A stretch of 64,000 nt of DNA from an uncultured Eubacteriales bacterium. GTDB lineage: Bacteria > Bacillota > Clostridia > Oscillospirales > Acutalibacteraceae. Position 1 is the stretch's first letter, and each line of letters begins with the position of its first letter. The notes under the pieces are model-generated. The model saw nothing but the letters and a program-made list of their open reading frames with translations. It ran no database searches and was not told where the DNA came from. The translations under genes and the position numbers were made by a program. This document shows, piece by piece, positions 18,283 to 27,272 of this stretch. The DNA is taken from positions 1 to 64,000 of the forward strand of contig CAKTEE010000008.1 of the NCBI GenBank assembly GCA_934546985.1, read 5' to 3'.

Positions 18283-18393
18283 ATGTGGAATTATCAGAAA
18301 AAACTGCAATATCCCGTTAAAATTGCAAACTGTAACCCCAAATATGCACAAATTATTATTAGTCAATATGGAGGACTATATATTATAAGGTGA
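18283..18393 (+). pseudogene. cotJC: cotJC 5' fragment, interrupted by the prophage
   Basis: An ATG at 18283, with AAGGAGG eight bases upstream, starts MWNYQKKLQYPVKIANCNPK, continues through IIISQYGG, and then changes to LYIIR and a stop. Full CotJC is a manganese-catalase-like coat protein of about 190 residues that begins with the same motif and continues with GELAA after QYGG. The loss of homology at about codon 31-32 marks the edge of inserted DNA. The missing part should lie at the other end of the prophage, outside the window. Confidence 0.88.
18362..18380. other. Probable left attachment site (attL) in cotJC
   Basis: The CotJC reading frame is native up to the QYGG codons (about 18364-18375) and foreign immediately after. 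This positions the host-phage junction to within about 15 bp. The exact core cannot be defined without attR, which is not in the window. Confidence 0.6.
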
Positions 18394-18721
18394 TAATTAT
18401 ATTTTGACTTGTCCGGAACATAAAGTCAAATTTTGTGTGAAATTTGAAAATATAGATAATGTAATACACTCCTTTGAAACACACGCATTTCAAAGGAGTG
18501 CCTAATTTTAAAGTTACCTCAAAATCCGTTTTTTATATCTATTAGTAACTTTATAGTAACAAAAGCCCTGTATTGTTAAGGATACAGGGCTTTTGTTTTA
18601 ATTGATAAAAATTGCAAATAATAGTTGGCACGAGAGGATAGGAAGTACGTCATTTTCCTGTTTACTCCGTCCGACTTAATCCACCGCCATTTCTATCCTC
18701 TTGGTCATAACAGGAAACATA
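18394..18721. other. Non-coding left end of the prophage with two hairpins
   Basis: I see no gene here. CACTCCTTTGAAA/TTTCAAAGGAGTG is a perfect 13-bp stem at 18467-18500 without a T-run. AAAAGCCCTGTAT/ATACAGGGCTTTT at 18561-18594 is followed by TTTTGTTTTA and looks like a terminator that would insulate the truncated cotJ operon from the phage. Confidence 0.65.
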
Positions 18722-19366
18722 TCAATCACATCTATTCCGTTCATTCCGTTCGAAATTTCGTAAAATCTCATCCTCACTTTTTTCTAATGCGGGATCATCT
18801 GTAAATGCAAAACTTATAGTTCTATCCTGCTTAAATTTAGGATAAAGAGAAAAAAATCTAGCTGAAGCAAGTTGTCCATTATATTCCGTTCTATGTTTCT
18901 GCTGTCCGTTCTGTTTCCCATTTCTAAAAATGTAGCTACGATATATTCTATTTAGATCTCGACCTTCATATCTACAAATGGTATGCAAAGCAATATGCTG
19001 CTCATGGTTATCCATATTTGGAATATGCGCCGGTATAATTCCCCCAAAAAATTGAGTAAAACCCTGTATCCAACCGATTCCATCCGGTTGGTACTCTACT
19101 CCTAAAAAATGTCTTAGTTCTGTCATACCCGCTGAGAACCCCTTGGAGTTGGCATAACAGTCTAAGTATTGATTCAAATCATTCCCTCGAATAAAGCATA
19201 GCCTCACTAATGCGTATTTCGCTTCTTGCTTTTTTCGGTCTTCATCCGTAAGCAAGCATACTGCAACAAAATATTCTAATTTTTTATAATGAAAACGAAA
19301 TACAACAACTGCTTTTTCATTTTTACACATATCTTCTCTTAGTGTTTTTAAATTGCTTAATGGCAT
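18722..19366 (-). CDS. Hypothetical protein at the prophage left end
   Basis: A soluble protein of about 214 residues with no membrane segment and no motif I recognise with confidence; a weak impression is of the DUF6037 group. The sequence has a conserved-looking middle (GIGWIQGFTQFFGGIIP) and a basic, His-rich second half (NMDNHEQHIALH). The start MPLSNLKTL at 19366 follows GGAGG. It sits between the attachment site and the endolysin, a common place for lysogenic-conversion or defense cargo; the role is not known. Confidence 0.6.
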   Translation of the reverse strand: MPLSNLKTLREDMCKNEKAVVVFRFHYKKLEYFVAVCLLTDEDRKKQEAKYALVRLCFIRGNDLNQYLDCYANSKGFSAGMTELRHFLGVEYQPDGIGWIQGFTQFFGGIIPAHIPNMDNHEQHIALHTICRYEGRDLNRIYRSYIFRNGKQNGQQKHRTEYNGQLASARFFSLYPKFKQDRTISFAFTDDPALEKSEDEILRNFERNERNRCD

Positions 19367-19603
19367 ATAATAATCCTCCAAAAATCTAATGGATCTTTGA
19401 TATTACACATTCCATCATAAACAAACAGTTCTCCTTGTAATTCAATCTATGCCTTATGCTATTTATTCCTCTATAATATAATGACTTTATGCTCCTAAAA
19501 AGTAACGCTTTTGGAGGGTGAATTTAATTTTTGTCGAATCATGCAAGTTTTCAATGAAAATTAGTAAGTTGTGCATAAAATTATGTGAATAAAATAAAAA
19601 AGA

Positions 19604-19628
19604 GCAGTAGGAAAATAAATCCTACTGC
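19604..19628 (-). terminator. Terminator at the end of the lysis module
   Basis: On the minus strand GCAGTAGG and CCTACTGC form a stem (extended by G-C pairs) followed by TTTTTTATTTT, 20 bp after the endolysin stop. Confidence 0.8.
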
Positions 19629-19649
19629 CCGTTTTGGTATCATATTTAA

Positions 19650-20273
19650 TTAGCCTATAATCCCCAACAACGCCTTTTTAATATCCTCACCGCTGATTTT
19701 ATTTAAAATTTCTGCCGGTGATGCCGAAGCAGAAACAGGCGATATATCAAACCCTCTGTAGGCAAGATAGTTTTGCAGCTTAACACCTACTTTTACAGCA
19801 TTGTTGCGGAGCGTAAGAATACTAAACGGGTCAATGGCTTGGCACTGCCGGTACTTATCATTGTAAGTAAAGCCCCTGCCTTTTAGTACTACCCGCAGCT
19901 CGAAGTGCGTGTGCTTACCCATATTACCTAACGACTTTATGTCAGGCTGTTGGCTGTTGGTAACATAATCGTTTGCAGTAACTTTATCGCCAACCTTATG
20001 CAGCGGCTTTCCGTGCCAATATATGGCATACAACACATGGGTATTTGTCCACTCGTGCTCTACAACAATTCCGCCGCCTACATTGGTTGGATTGGCATAG
20101 ATAACCTTGCCGTCCCCGATGGCGGTATACAATCCGGCGGTTAAGTCTGCACCATAATGCGCTTTGCCTGTCCCGTCAAAGTATGATACTGACAGATAAC
20201 TGTTGTATGTAGGCTTGGTATTTCCGGTAAGCTCAATGTCCGTCTTTGCCGGTATCACATAATTTTTACTCAT
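19650..20273 (-). CDS. M23-type peptidase endolysin
   Basis: A 207-residue lysin with a LytM/M23 zinc endopeptidase domain: HYGADL supplies the His and Asp ligands and HTHFEL the HxH ligand pair. The domain takes most of the protein, followed by about 50 residues that may bind the wall. No signal peptide is seen, so export depends on the holin encoded upstream. The start at 20273 follows AAAGGAGG; the frame is open 23 codons further up inside the methylase gene. Confidence 0.85.
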   Translation of the reverse strand: MSKNYVIPAKTDIELTGNTKPTYNSYLSVSYFDGTGKAHYGADLTAGLYTAIGDGKVIYANPTNVGGGIVVEHEWTNTHVLYAIYWHGKPLHKVGDKVTANDYVTNSQQPDIKSLGNMGKHTHFELRVVLKGRGFTYNDKYRQCQAIDPFSILTLRNNAVKVGVKLQNYLAYRGFDISPVSASASPAEILNKISGEDIKKALLGIIG

Positions 20274-20287
20274 TTTTGTGTCCTCCT

Positions 20288-21106
20288 TTAATTTTCTCCT
20301 AAACTTTTTATTATATTTATTTCGCGGTCTGACAATTTCCACACTTGTGCGGCAACAGATGCGGCTCTTTCAGCGGCGGCTCTTTCGGCGGCGGCTTTGT
20401 TGCTCAGCAAAAAGCCAGCTCCGTAAATTGCTTTTTTGTTTTTGGCTTGCTCGTCCAATTTACGTACAAAATATGTATCGGAGTTACGGATTTTAAGATT
20501 TATTCCGCCGCCTGCTATTTTACGCAAAAGTGCCGCACTGGCTACATTTTCTGAATATTGATATTTGGGCAGTGATTTCTTGTTTTCTTGCCACGCTCGC
20601 TTTTTGACATTTTTAATTTTATCGTTTAAATCTCCGCACACGTTAATTTTAAAATCTCCCATGTTTGTGATAAAAGATGTTGCGACATTTGCGCCATTTT
20701 CATAAATTATGCTCTCATTTATAATTACATAATTTAAATCTCTGGCGCCTGTGCTAAATAGAGTATTTGTTTGCGCAAAAATAAAAAAATCAATATGATT
20801 CGCAAGATAAAAATCGCAAATTTCAGCAAGTCGGGAAAACGGCGGATTATCAACAACAACACAACCGGAGGGATATTTATAATTTTTGTAATCTCCCCCT
20901 GGGTAAAACGGTCGCACTATTTCCCGCCCCTGCAAATTGTATTCTTCGACCGCCCAATTTAAGATTACATCGTATATATACGGCGGCGTGTAGCAGTCAT
21001 CCGTTGTCTTTTTCGGCTTAAATTTATCTGCAAACTTTTTGTGTTCGTCAGTTTCGGCAGCGTTTAATTTTGCTGTTTCCATGATATTCGCAAAAGCATC
21101 ATTCAT
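20288..21106 (-). CDS. Adenine-specific DNA methyltransferase-like protein
   Basis: A 272-residue protein with DDCYTPPYIYD near residue 35 and the catalytic-type motif VVVDNPPFSRL, as in EcoRI-type and other N6-adenine methylases ((D/N)PP(Y/F)). No restriction partner is near. The C-terminus holds an AAAERAAAERAAS repeat that probably forms a helix. It lies between holin and endolysin, overlapping the holin gene by 8 bp, with AAGGAGG before 21106. It may methylate phage DNA for protection or control; that is inference. Confidence 0.7.
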   Translation of the reverse strand: MNDAFANIMETAKLNAAETDEHKKFADKFKPKKTTDDCYTPPYIYDVILNWAVEEYNLQGREIVRPFYPGGDYKNYKYPSGCVVVDNPPFSRLAEICDFYLANHIDFFIFAQTNTLFSTGARDLNYVIINESIIYENGANVATSFITNMGDFKINVCGDLNDKIKNVKKRAWQENKKSLPKYQYSENVASAALLRKIAGGGINLKIRNSDTYFVRKLDEQAKNKKAIYGAGFLLSNKAAAERAAAERAASVAAQVWKLSDREINIIKSLGEN

Positions 21107-21569
21107 TTCCCCCGTCCTCCTTATCGTCAGTGTCTGCGGTATTTTCAACCGTGATTTTTAATCTGGCTATAATTTTTGTCAGAAATTTCGGGTTTGGCAC
21201 ACCCCGAACAATGCTTACATTCTCAAGGATGGAAATCAGCTCGTTGATAATTAGCCAAATCGTTACTATCAGCCCGAAAATCATTTGCGGCTGGAATGTA
21301 ATATTCATTGATGCTAAAGCTGAATTGATTAAATAATCAACAATCATTCCAACGCACACTATAAACAGGTAACAAAGCTTCTTTACAATCCCAACAATTC
21401 CAATGCGGGAATTTAGCTCTTTTGTTACCCATGCCTTGAGCATTCCGGTTGCATAGTCAGCAACCATAGCAAAGAGCAAAACTACCAGCGGAATCGCTAT
21501 CTCGCCAAAGTATGCAGTCAATCCCGCCAACGCTGCGCTTACCACGCCTTTTAATACGGATTCTTTCAT
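21099..21569 (-). CDS. Phage holin (Phage_holin_4 / Cph1 type)
   Basis: A 156-residue protein with three to four membrane helices in the first 120 residues, the family motif ADYATGMLKAW at about 37-47, and a charged C-terminal tail (DTDDKEDGGNE). Holins of this family open the membrane to release the endolysin. It is first in the lysis cassette holin-methylase-endolysin. Confidence 0.88.
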   Translation of the reverse strand: MKESVLKGVVSAALAGLTAYFGEIAIPLVVLLFAMVADYATGMLKAWVTKELNSRIGIVGIVKKLCYLFIVCVGMIVDYLINSALASMNITFQPQMIFGLIVTIWLIINELISILENVSIVRGVPNPKFLTKIIARLKITVENTADTDDKEDGGNE

Positions 21570-21648
21570 TTTTTACAACCTCCAAAAAAATAATAAAATA
21601 ACGCCCGCTATTATATAAGCGGGCGCATTAGCCTGAAATTAAACTGAT

Positions 21649-24600
21649 TTAATTTGTCCTCGAAGTTACACCAAACTCGCACCTGAGTAAATCATCATGC
21701 AAATAGTTGCCTATCTGCTCTATATATCGGTTGGCAATAAACAGATTGCCTGCTTTACCAAAATGCGGGTTACTAATATTGCAGTGTAAGTCTGATCTGG
21801 CTGTATGGCTTATATCGCTGTTGTCTATAACTAACAGCCCATACTTTGCGGCAATCTTATCAATAACAGCATTGGTTGCAGCTACATTACCCTTTGAAGC
21901 AAAAATCTTTGTTAAAACAATTAAGCAGCTTGGATTATTCGCTTTAATTTTTTCAATGATTTTACAGTAATATCCCGTTTCGGTTGCCGCATAATTGTTG
22001 TAGTCCGTGTACGGTTCCACATCTGCGTCCAGCGTGTCGGTCAAGCCGTTATTCGTCCCCAACCAAATGATAAATGTATCAAACGCTGATAAGTCAAATG
22101 TACTTAACTTTTCGGTGTAATAGTTTGATGCCGAGTAACCCGAAAAACCTCCATTGGTTACTTCGGCTCCCAGCATACGACCAAGTAAGCGCGGATAGTT
22201 TTGGTCTATACTTTTGCCCGGGGTTGCTATCTCACCCCAAGCCTCATCGTAATATGCGCCGCTTGTCAAACTATCTCCTATACATAGGACTTTCCACATT
22301 GCATAGGAAAGGTAATTATAACGCTTCTCGGTAACTAAAGTGTTTAATGTGTTTTCTGTTGCCAATAGATGTGATTTTGTTGCAATATCTACTTTCCGAA
22401 TTGGTGTAGATTCTTCGTATTTTGTGGGTTTGTAATCTGTGTTTATAAACAGCATAGGAGTAAGCGCAAAGTTTTGTGCGGCATAGCACGTACGTATATA
22501 TGCCGTACTATCGCTTGCAACAGTATATGGGTTACTTGGTATGTTATCGCTACGAATAAGCAATTTTTTACGCGCATCAAATTCAAATACATAACGGACA
22601 ACAGCTGTATTGCTGATGGTTCCGTTTTTTGATACCAGATAGCTGTATAGTATGTCTCCTTTGTTGGCGGGGATATAATCAGACAGTTTTAGGGATTCTG
22701 TATAAACGACATTGCCCGTATTAATGTCGATATTACCGGATTCGCAAATGGACAAATCTAATCTGTTTGTGTTTGGGTTATCAATAATATAATCGGACAG
22801 ATCAGATTTTAATTGTTTAACATCTTCTGTCTGACTGTTATCTGTTGTAATATCAGCATTTTGCAAAAATTGCTGTACAGTTTTTGTAAGCAACAAATGC
22901 CCCCAATCGTTTGGATGGGTGTCATCGTTAAAATATCTGCTTTTAACAGCAGGGATTCCTTGATTTAAACCGCTGCAATTATATAAGTCAAGCACTGGTA
23001 TGCTGTATTTATTGCACACCAGCTTTGCCGCGTCCATATAATCCCCAAGCTTTGGCATGTGCAATAGCTTTGTGCTGGTAAAAAACAAAATCTTAGCATT
23101 TGGATATTTTGCCTGTGCCTGTCTAAAGAGGCTTTCCAAGGCACCGATAAAGGTATACTCATTTAATGCGCCTGTAAAGTCATCCCATGCGGTCATTAAA
23201 CCGACAGGGATATTCAAGCCGCAGTCGTTTACGCCGCCCTGTATGACAAGGTAATCGGTAGTATCTCTAAGCAGACTAAAACGTTCGACAAAGGATGTAG
23301 GCGCGCCCTCAATATTATGGCGTGCAACCGGAGACCCCCAAACGGATTGATTATGTACGGCGCTGTCATAATCCATGCCGTTAAAATATCCCGCGTTACT
23401 AATAGCAGACTTGTACCATGCGCTCAGGCTATCCCCTAAAACCGCAAGCTTTCTGCTCTTTAAAGGGTTGCGGTCCAGCCATGTAACTGTATCTCCGTAA
23501 GGTACATAGTTATCAGGATAATCTGTCCTGAGGCACAGCATCGGCCATACTGCAAAGCCCTCCAGCTTATACGATACCCTGAGATATGCCGCGCCTTCCG
23601 GCATAGTCCCTGTGTATATGCCATCTTGCCAACCAGTAACTGCATCAGAGGACAAATATTGCTTTTGCTCATCATAATAGCAAATGCATCTGTCCTGCCC
23701 CTGCGGGCAAACAAATTCCTGCCCTGTGGATATGTCGATATATGCCGATACCATATAGCCGTTATCGGCTGTTACAGTACCGTTATCTGAGGACAGCTTG
23801 CCGGCTGTAATATCATCAAGGTTTAGCTTGTTTGTCACTGTGCCGGATATTTTTTCCGGCGTAACTGCATGGCTTACGATATGCTCTGTTTTAACGGCGG
23901 ATTCGTTCAATTTATCCGCCGTCACAGCTTTGGCGGCAAGCTTGTTTGCTGTAACCGAATCGTCTTTTACAGGTGGTATATGCAGCCAATTAACTGCCGC
24001 CTCTCCATAAGGAATATAGTCCGATGGATAACCATTGCCCCCGCATATAATCATGGCATGTTCATTATCCCAGCCATCTATACCATCATAAGATTCCATT
24101 CCGTAATTTAACCTAAAATAATATGCATTGTCTGGAATAACTATTTTCCCAGGCAACGCATATGAGCCAAATAATTCAGTTTTTATGCGACTCCCAAATT
24201 CATCATAAAAATTACCGCGCCTGCGGTTTCCGGCGGGACACCATATAATTTGATTTGGTATGCAGGGCATAATATCGGTTAATATAAAATCTTCGCTGTC
24301 CGAAATCGTCCCTTGAATATTTTCATCTTCACTTATATTTATCATCTGTTTGGTACATTTTGATAAATCAAGTAAGTTATATATAACGCCTGACATTTTA
24401 TCAAACGTAATGGCGCCATTGGAAATTTTATCTGTAGTTACAGCATTGTTTCCAATATCACCGCGCAGCCATGGTACTATCGCATTTCCACAAGGTATAT
24501 ATTCAGTAGGATAACCATCACCGCCATATACAATCATTGAACGTTTATTGTCCCAACCCGCAACCCCGTCATATGGAGTTACTCCATATGACATTCTAAA

Positions 24601-25074
24601 AAAAGCTGCTCCTTTTGGCGCTGTAATAGTTCCAGGTGCACTATAACTTCCGTAGCCCTCATACTTTATAAACATCTTATTTTTATCAAACCATACACAT
24701 CTTCTGCGGTTTCCGGCGGGACAGTAATACTTTTCACTCGGTATACACGGAATATAATCAGTAAGTACATAATCCGAATCATCCAAAATTGTTCCCAATC
24801 CATCTGCTTCAATGCATTGCGGCGTGCATTTTGATAAATCCAGTAAATTTGTAACCGCATGCGCGATTTTAACAGAAGTTATTGGAATTGCTTCTTTTAC
24901 TGATTCAGCTGCTTCCTCGGCATAATGAGCAGCTAAATCAGCTGCGCTTTGAACCGCCTCTTTTATTGTTTTCACTTTAATATTGTAGGTTTCCGCATTG
25001 GATGAAACCAATAAAAGGTCTCCATCTTTTGCATCTGCTAAAGTAGCAAAATCTTCTATACGTCTGTCTGCCAA
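21649..25074 (-). CDS. Tail fiber/tip protein with two SGNH hydrolase domains
   Basis: A 1141-residue structural protein. The N-terminus (MADRRIEDFATL) resembles baseplate-attachment segments and is followed by a short helical stretch. At least four copies of a module of about 110-170 residues begin LLDLSKCT, LLDLSKCT, LNLDDIT and LDLSICE and end in YIPCG or YVPYGD. Two SGNH/GDSL esterase domains are present: LAVLGDSLSAW with GGVND and DDTHPN (about 540-740), and VLCIGDSLTSG with WLGTNN and a late SNPHF (about 930-1125). It probably binds and deacetylates a surface polysaccharide. The start is TTG 25074 after AAGGAGG. Confidence 0.85.
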   Translation of the reverse strand: MADRRIEDFATLADAKDGDLLLVSSNAETYNIKVKTIKEAVQSAADLAAHYAEEAAESVKEAIPITSVKIAHAVTNLLDLSKCTPQCIEADGLGTILDDSDYVLTDYIPCIPSEKYYCPAGNRRRCVWFDKNKMFIKYEGYGSYSAPGTITAPKGAAFFRMSYGVTPYDGVAGWDNKRSMIVYGGDGYPTEYIPCGNAIVPWLRGDIGNNAVTTDKISNGAITFDKMSGVIYNLLDLSKCTKQMINISEDENIQGTISDSEDFILTDIMPCIPNQIIWCPAGNRRRGNFYDEFGSRIKTELFGSYALPGKIVIPDNAYYFRLNYGMESYDGIDGWDNEHAMIICGGNGYPSDYIPYGEAAVNWLHIPPVKDDSVTANKLAAKAVTADKLNESAVKTEHIVSHAVTPEKISGTVTNKLNLDDITAGKLSSDNGTVTADNGYMVSAYIDISTGQEFVCPQGQDRCICYYDEQKQYLSSDAVTGWQDGIYTGTMPEGAAYLRVSYKLEGFAVWPMLCLRTDYPDNYVPYGDTVTWLDRNPLKSRKLAVLGDSLSAWYKSAISNAGYFNGMDYDSAVHNQSVWGSPVARHNIEGAPTSFVERFSLLRDTTDYLVIQGGVNDCGLNIPVGLMTAWDDFTGALNEYTFIGALESLFRQAQAKYPNAKILFFTSTKLLHMPKLGDYMDAAKLVCNKYSIPVLDLYNCSGLNQGIPAVKSRYFNDDTHPNDWGHLLLTKTVQQFLQNADITTDNSQTEDVKQLKSDLSDYIIDNPNTNRLDLSICESGNIDINTGNVVYTESLKLSDYIPANKGDILYSYLVSKNGTISNTAVVRYVFEFDARKKLLIRSDNIPSNPYTVASDSTAYIRTCYAAQNFALTPMLFINTDYKPTKYEESTPIRKVDIATKSHLLATENTLNTLVTEKRYNYLSYAMWKVLCIGDSLTSGAYYDEAWGEIATPGKSIDQNYPRLLGRMLGAEVTNGGFSGYSASNYYTEKLSTFDLSAFDTFIIWLGTNNGLTDTLDADVEPYTDYNNYAATETGYYCKIIEKIKANNPSCLIVLTKIFASKGNVAATNAVIDKIAAKYGLLVIDNSDISHTARSDLHCNISNPHFGKAGNLFIANRYIEQIGNYLHDDLLRCEFGVTSRTN

Positions 25075-25098
25075 AACAATTTACCTCCTTAAAAAATA

Positions 25099-26877
25099 TC
25101 AAACATCCGGTGTAGAAACTTCTAACTGAGAAAGACGTTTTAAAATATCTACAATCTGTTCCTGCACTGATAATATTATTTGATTATTAGATGCCAAAGC
25201 CGATTGTATTTGATTTACTAATGTTTCCAAAGATTGTATTTTCGCTGACTGCTGATCCTCTGAAGATTTTAGATTTAAAATATCTATATGAGTCTCTTCA
25301 AACTTATTCTCTAATTCTTCAATATTGAGTGCATTTTTATCAGCGCTGTCAATTTTTACATCGCCGGTAATATGATAAGCACCCAAATCGTCATCATAAT
25401 AAACACAATCCTCCAATAAACCAGTAGCCGCCGACCTTCCTTTAAGTGAAAAAGTATTACTGTTAAATGCGGCCTCCGCACAAACAGAAGAATCTGTAGA
25501 TTGAGTTGCTACCCGTGACTGTACCTTTGATTCTAAAGCATTTTTTCTCACAACTAATCCATTCAGTTCCGAAATAACTACTCCATTATACGAACTATTG
25601 GGAGTTATGTACTTCTGGCTTTTGATTCTGTCTAAATCAGAAAGAAACGGGTATTCCCTGCTTAACTCTTTATTACTCGGCGCTAATATGTCAGCTCTGA
25701 AATCTATATCCAAAATTAACACAGATGAATACAGAACACTGCAAACCTTATCGCCTATTTTTACTTGGTCGCCAAGTTCTGCTGCAGGGTCATAACAAGT
25801 TTTAGTCGCTTCAAAAGGCGCATATACCAATCCTGAAAATGCTGTATATAAATTATTACATATTTTTTGAGTTGCATATGGGCAGCTGTCAATGACTACT
25901 TCATAACCAGAATCATTTCCGGCTGAATAGTTTTTTCCATCTTCACCCGACATTGTTATTTTACTGATTAATAAATTCTCCCCTGTTGTAATTTTTCCTA
26001 TTACAACAGGGACATTAATTAATCCGCCAACAGGGTTTACACTTCCATCTGCGCCCCAAATTAAGTGATATCCATCTGATGTAATAATATGATTGCGCAA
26101 TGCATCAATTATAGCATTTGTCCTTGGAATTAAAGAGGAAGGCATACTCCCTTTTAGTCCTGAAATCTCTTTATTTGTTTGATCTTTCAGCCTCCATACA
26201 AGGTTATCTCCCTGCATGGTTACTATAGTTTCATAGTCCTGATCGATAATATTATAAGTTTCATCAGGAGCTGAAACTAACGGAACCAAGCGCAGTTCAT
26301 TATCTTCTGTTATAATCCAATTGCCTCCATGACAAGAACCAATATACCCAAGCACCTGCAACATCGTCAATCCTTTCGGATACGGAACTATATAATCAGA
26401 ACCGGTCTGAATTTGCGTGCGCGGGTCTATACTGACTCCGATGCGATAAGCTATCTCAGCCACTGCAGCCTTCATTGTTTTAGGCCATCCAACCGAGATG
26501 TCAGAATCTCCTAAATAATTTTGGCTTGCTTTCAACATTGCATCATAACAGGTAATAGTCAAAAGCCCTTCATTGTATTCCCTCTGGTCTATATAATAAG
26601 TGCCAAACTGCAAATATTCACTGTATTGTTTCCCATCTGTCAGTCTGGCTTTAATAATGACTGGGGATTTCGAAGAAATTTGACGATTCGTTAATATAGA
26701 TAACTGCATAGTTGATGAAATACAATTTCCAACTGATAAATTGTCCGATACTAAAGAACGTTCTATTTTAGGGGCAGATATTTTTGTATATTCCACCCCT
26801 GCAATTTCTGCTTTTACTTCCATACGGAAACGCCCTCGCACCGCCAGCTTCTTCCAGATATCACTTCTGTGCCGCAT
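25099..26877 (-). CDS. Phage tail hub / minor structural protein
   Basis: A 592-residue protein. The first 380 residues look like a baseplate hub (gpD/Gp44-type beta domains: GTYYIDQREYNEGLLTITCYDAML, then a LysM-like segment GLTMLQVLGYIG). The C-terminal 150 residues hold a coiled coil (NIEELENKFEETHIDIL onward). It sits between the distal tail protein and the fiber gene, where siphophages place the tail-tip hub. Confidence 0.75.
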   Translation of the reverse strand: MRHRSDIWKKLAVRGRFRMEVKAEIAGVEYTKISAPKIERSLVSDNLSVGNCISSTMQLSILTNRQISSKSPVIIKARLTDGKQYSEYLQFGTYYIDQREYNEGLLTITCYDAMLKASQNYLGDSDISVGWPKTMKAAVAEIAYRIGVSIDPRTQIQTGSDYIVPYPKGLTMLQVLGYIGSCHGGNWIITEDNELRLVPLVSAPDETYNIIDQDYETIVTMQGDNLVWRLKDQTNKEISGLKGSMPSSLIPRTNAIIDALRNHIITSDGYHLIWGADGSVNPVGGLINVPVVIGKITTGENLLISKITMSGEDGKNYSAGNDSGYEVVIDSCPYATQKICNNLYTAFSGLVYAPFEATKTCYDPAAELGDQVKIGDKVCSVLYSSVLILDIDFRADILAPSNKELSREYPFLSDLDRIKSQKYITPNSSYNGVVISELNGLVVRKNALESKVQSRVATQSTDSSVCAEAAFNSNTFSLKGRSAATGLLEDCVYYDDDLGAYHITGDVKIDSADKNALNIEELENKFEETHIDILNLKSSEDQQSAKIQSLETLVNQIQSALASNNQIILSVQEQIVDILKRLSQLEVSTPDV

Positions 26878-26881
26878 AAAA

Positions 26882-27259
26882 TTACCTCTCTGTTAAATTG
26901 AACGTTACCCCGTCATAAACAGTTCTTCCACCTATATAGCGCTGTACCCCTTCATTAATTGTCGAACAATAATATGTGCGCTCGATATACCTGTTTGCTT
27001 TTGGATCAAGCATGATAACAGACACATAATTCCCTTGCGCATACATATCATCCTCAAGCTGTTTGATAACGGTTTCATCTAGCCTGTTAAATGATACTGT
27101 CCATTTTGTTTTTGTGGCTATTCTGGAACGATACATCAGCCCATCAAGAAGGTTACGCCCGCTCCCATCAGAATCAAGGTCATTTTTAGTAGACTGCAAT
27201 CCGTCCTGTGCCAAATATTTCGTATAATCATTCCCATTAATTTTAAATATCGGTTTCAC
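26882..27259 (-). CDS. DUF6711-like distal tail protein
   Basis: A 125-residue protein with an early FKINGNDYTKYL and a C-terminal YDGVTFNLTER. It resembles small tail proteins (DUF6711 type) encoded between tape measure and hub. GTG 27259 follows AAGGAGG at good spacing; a GTG three codons earlier lies on top of the site. Confidence 0.7.
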   Translation of the reverse strand: MKPIFKINGNDYTKYLAQDGLQSTKNDLDSDGSGRNLLDGLMYRSRIATKTKWTVSFNRLDETVIKQLEDDMYAQGNYVSVIMLDPKANRYIERTYYCSTINEGVQRYIGGRTVYDGVTFNLTER

Positions 27260-27272
27260 TGTGCACACCTCC

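Noticed and set aside
18467..18500. 13-bp stem-loop as a terminator
   Set aside because: The stem is perfect but no T-run follows on either strand; it is kept as an unexplained hairpin near the prophage end.
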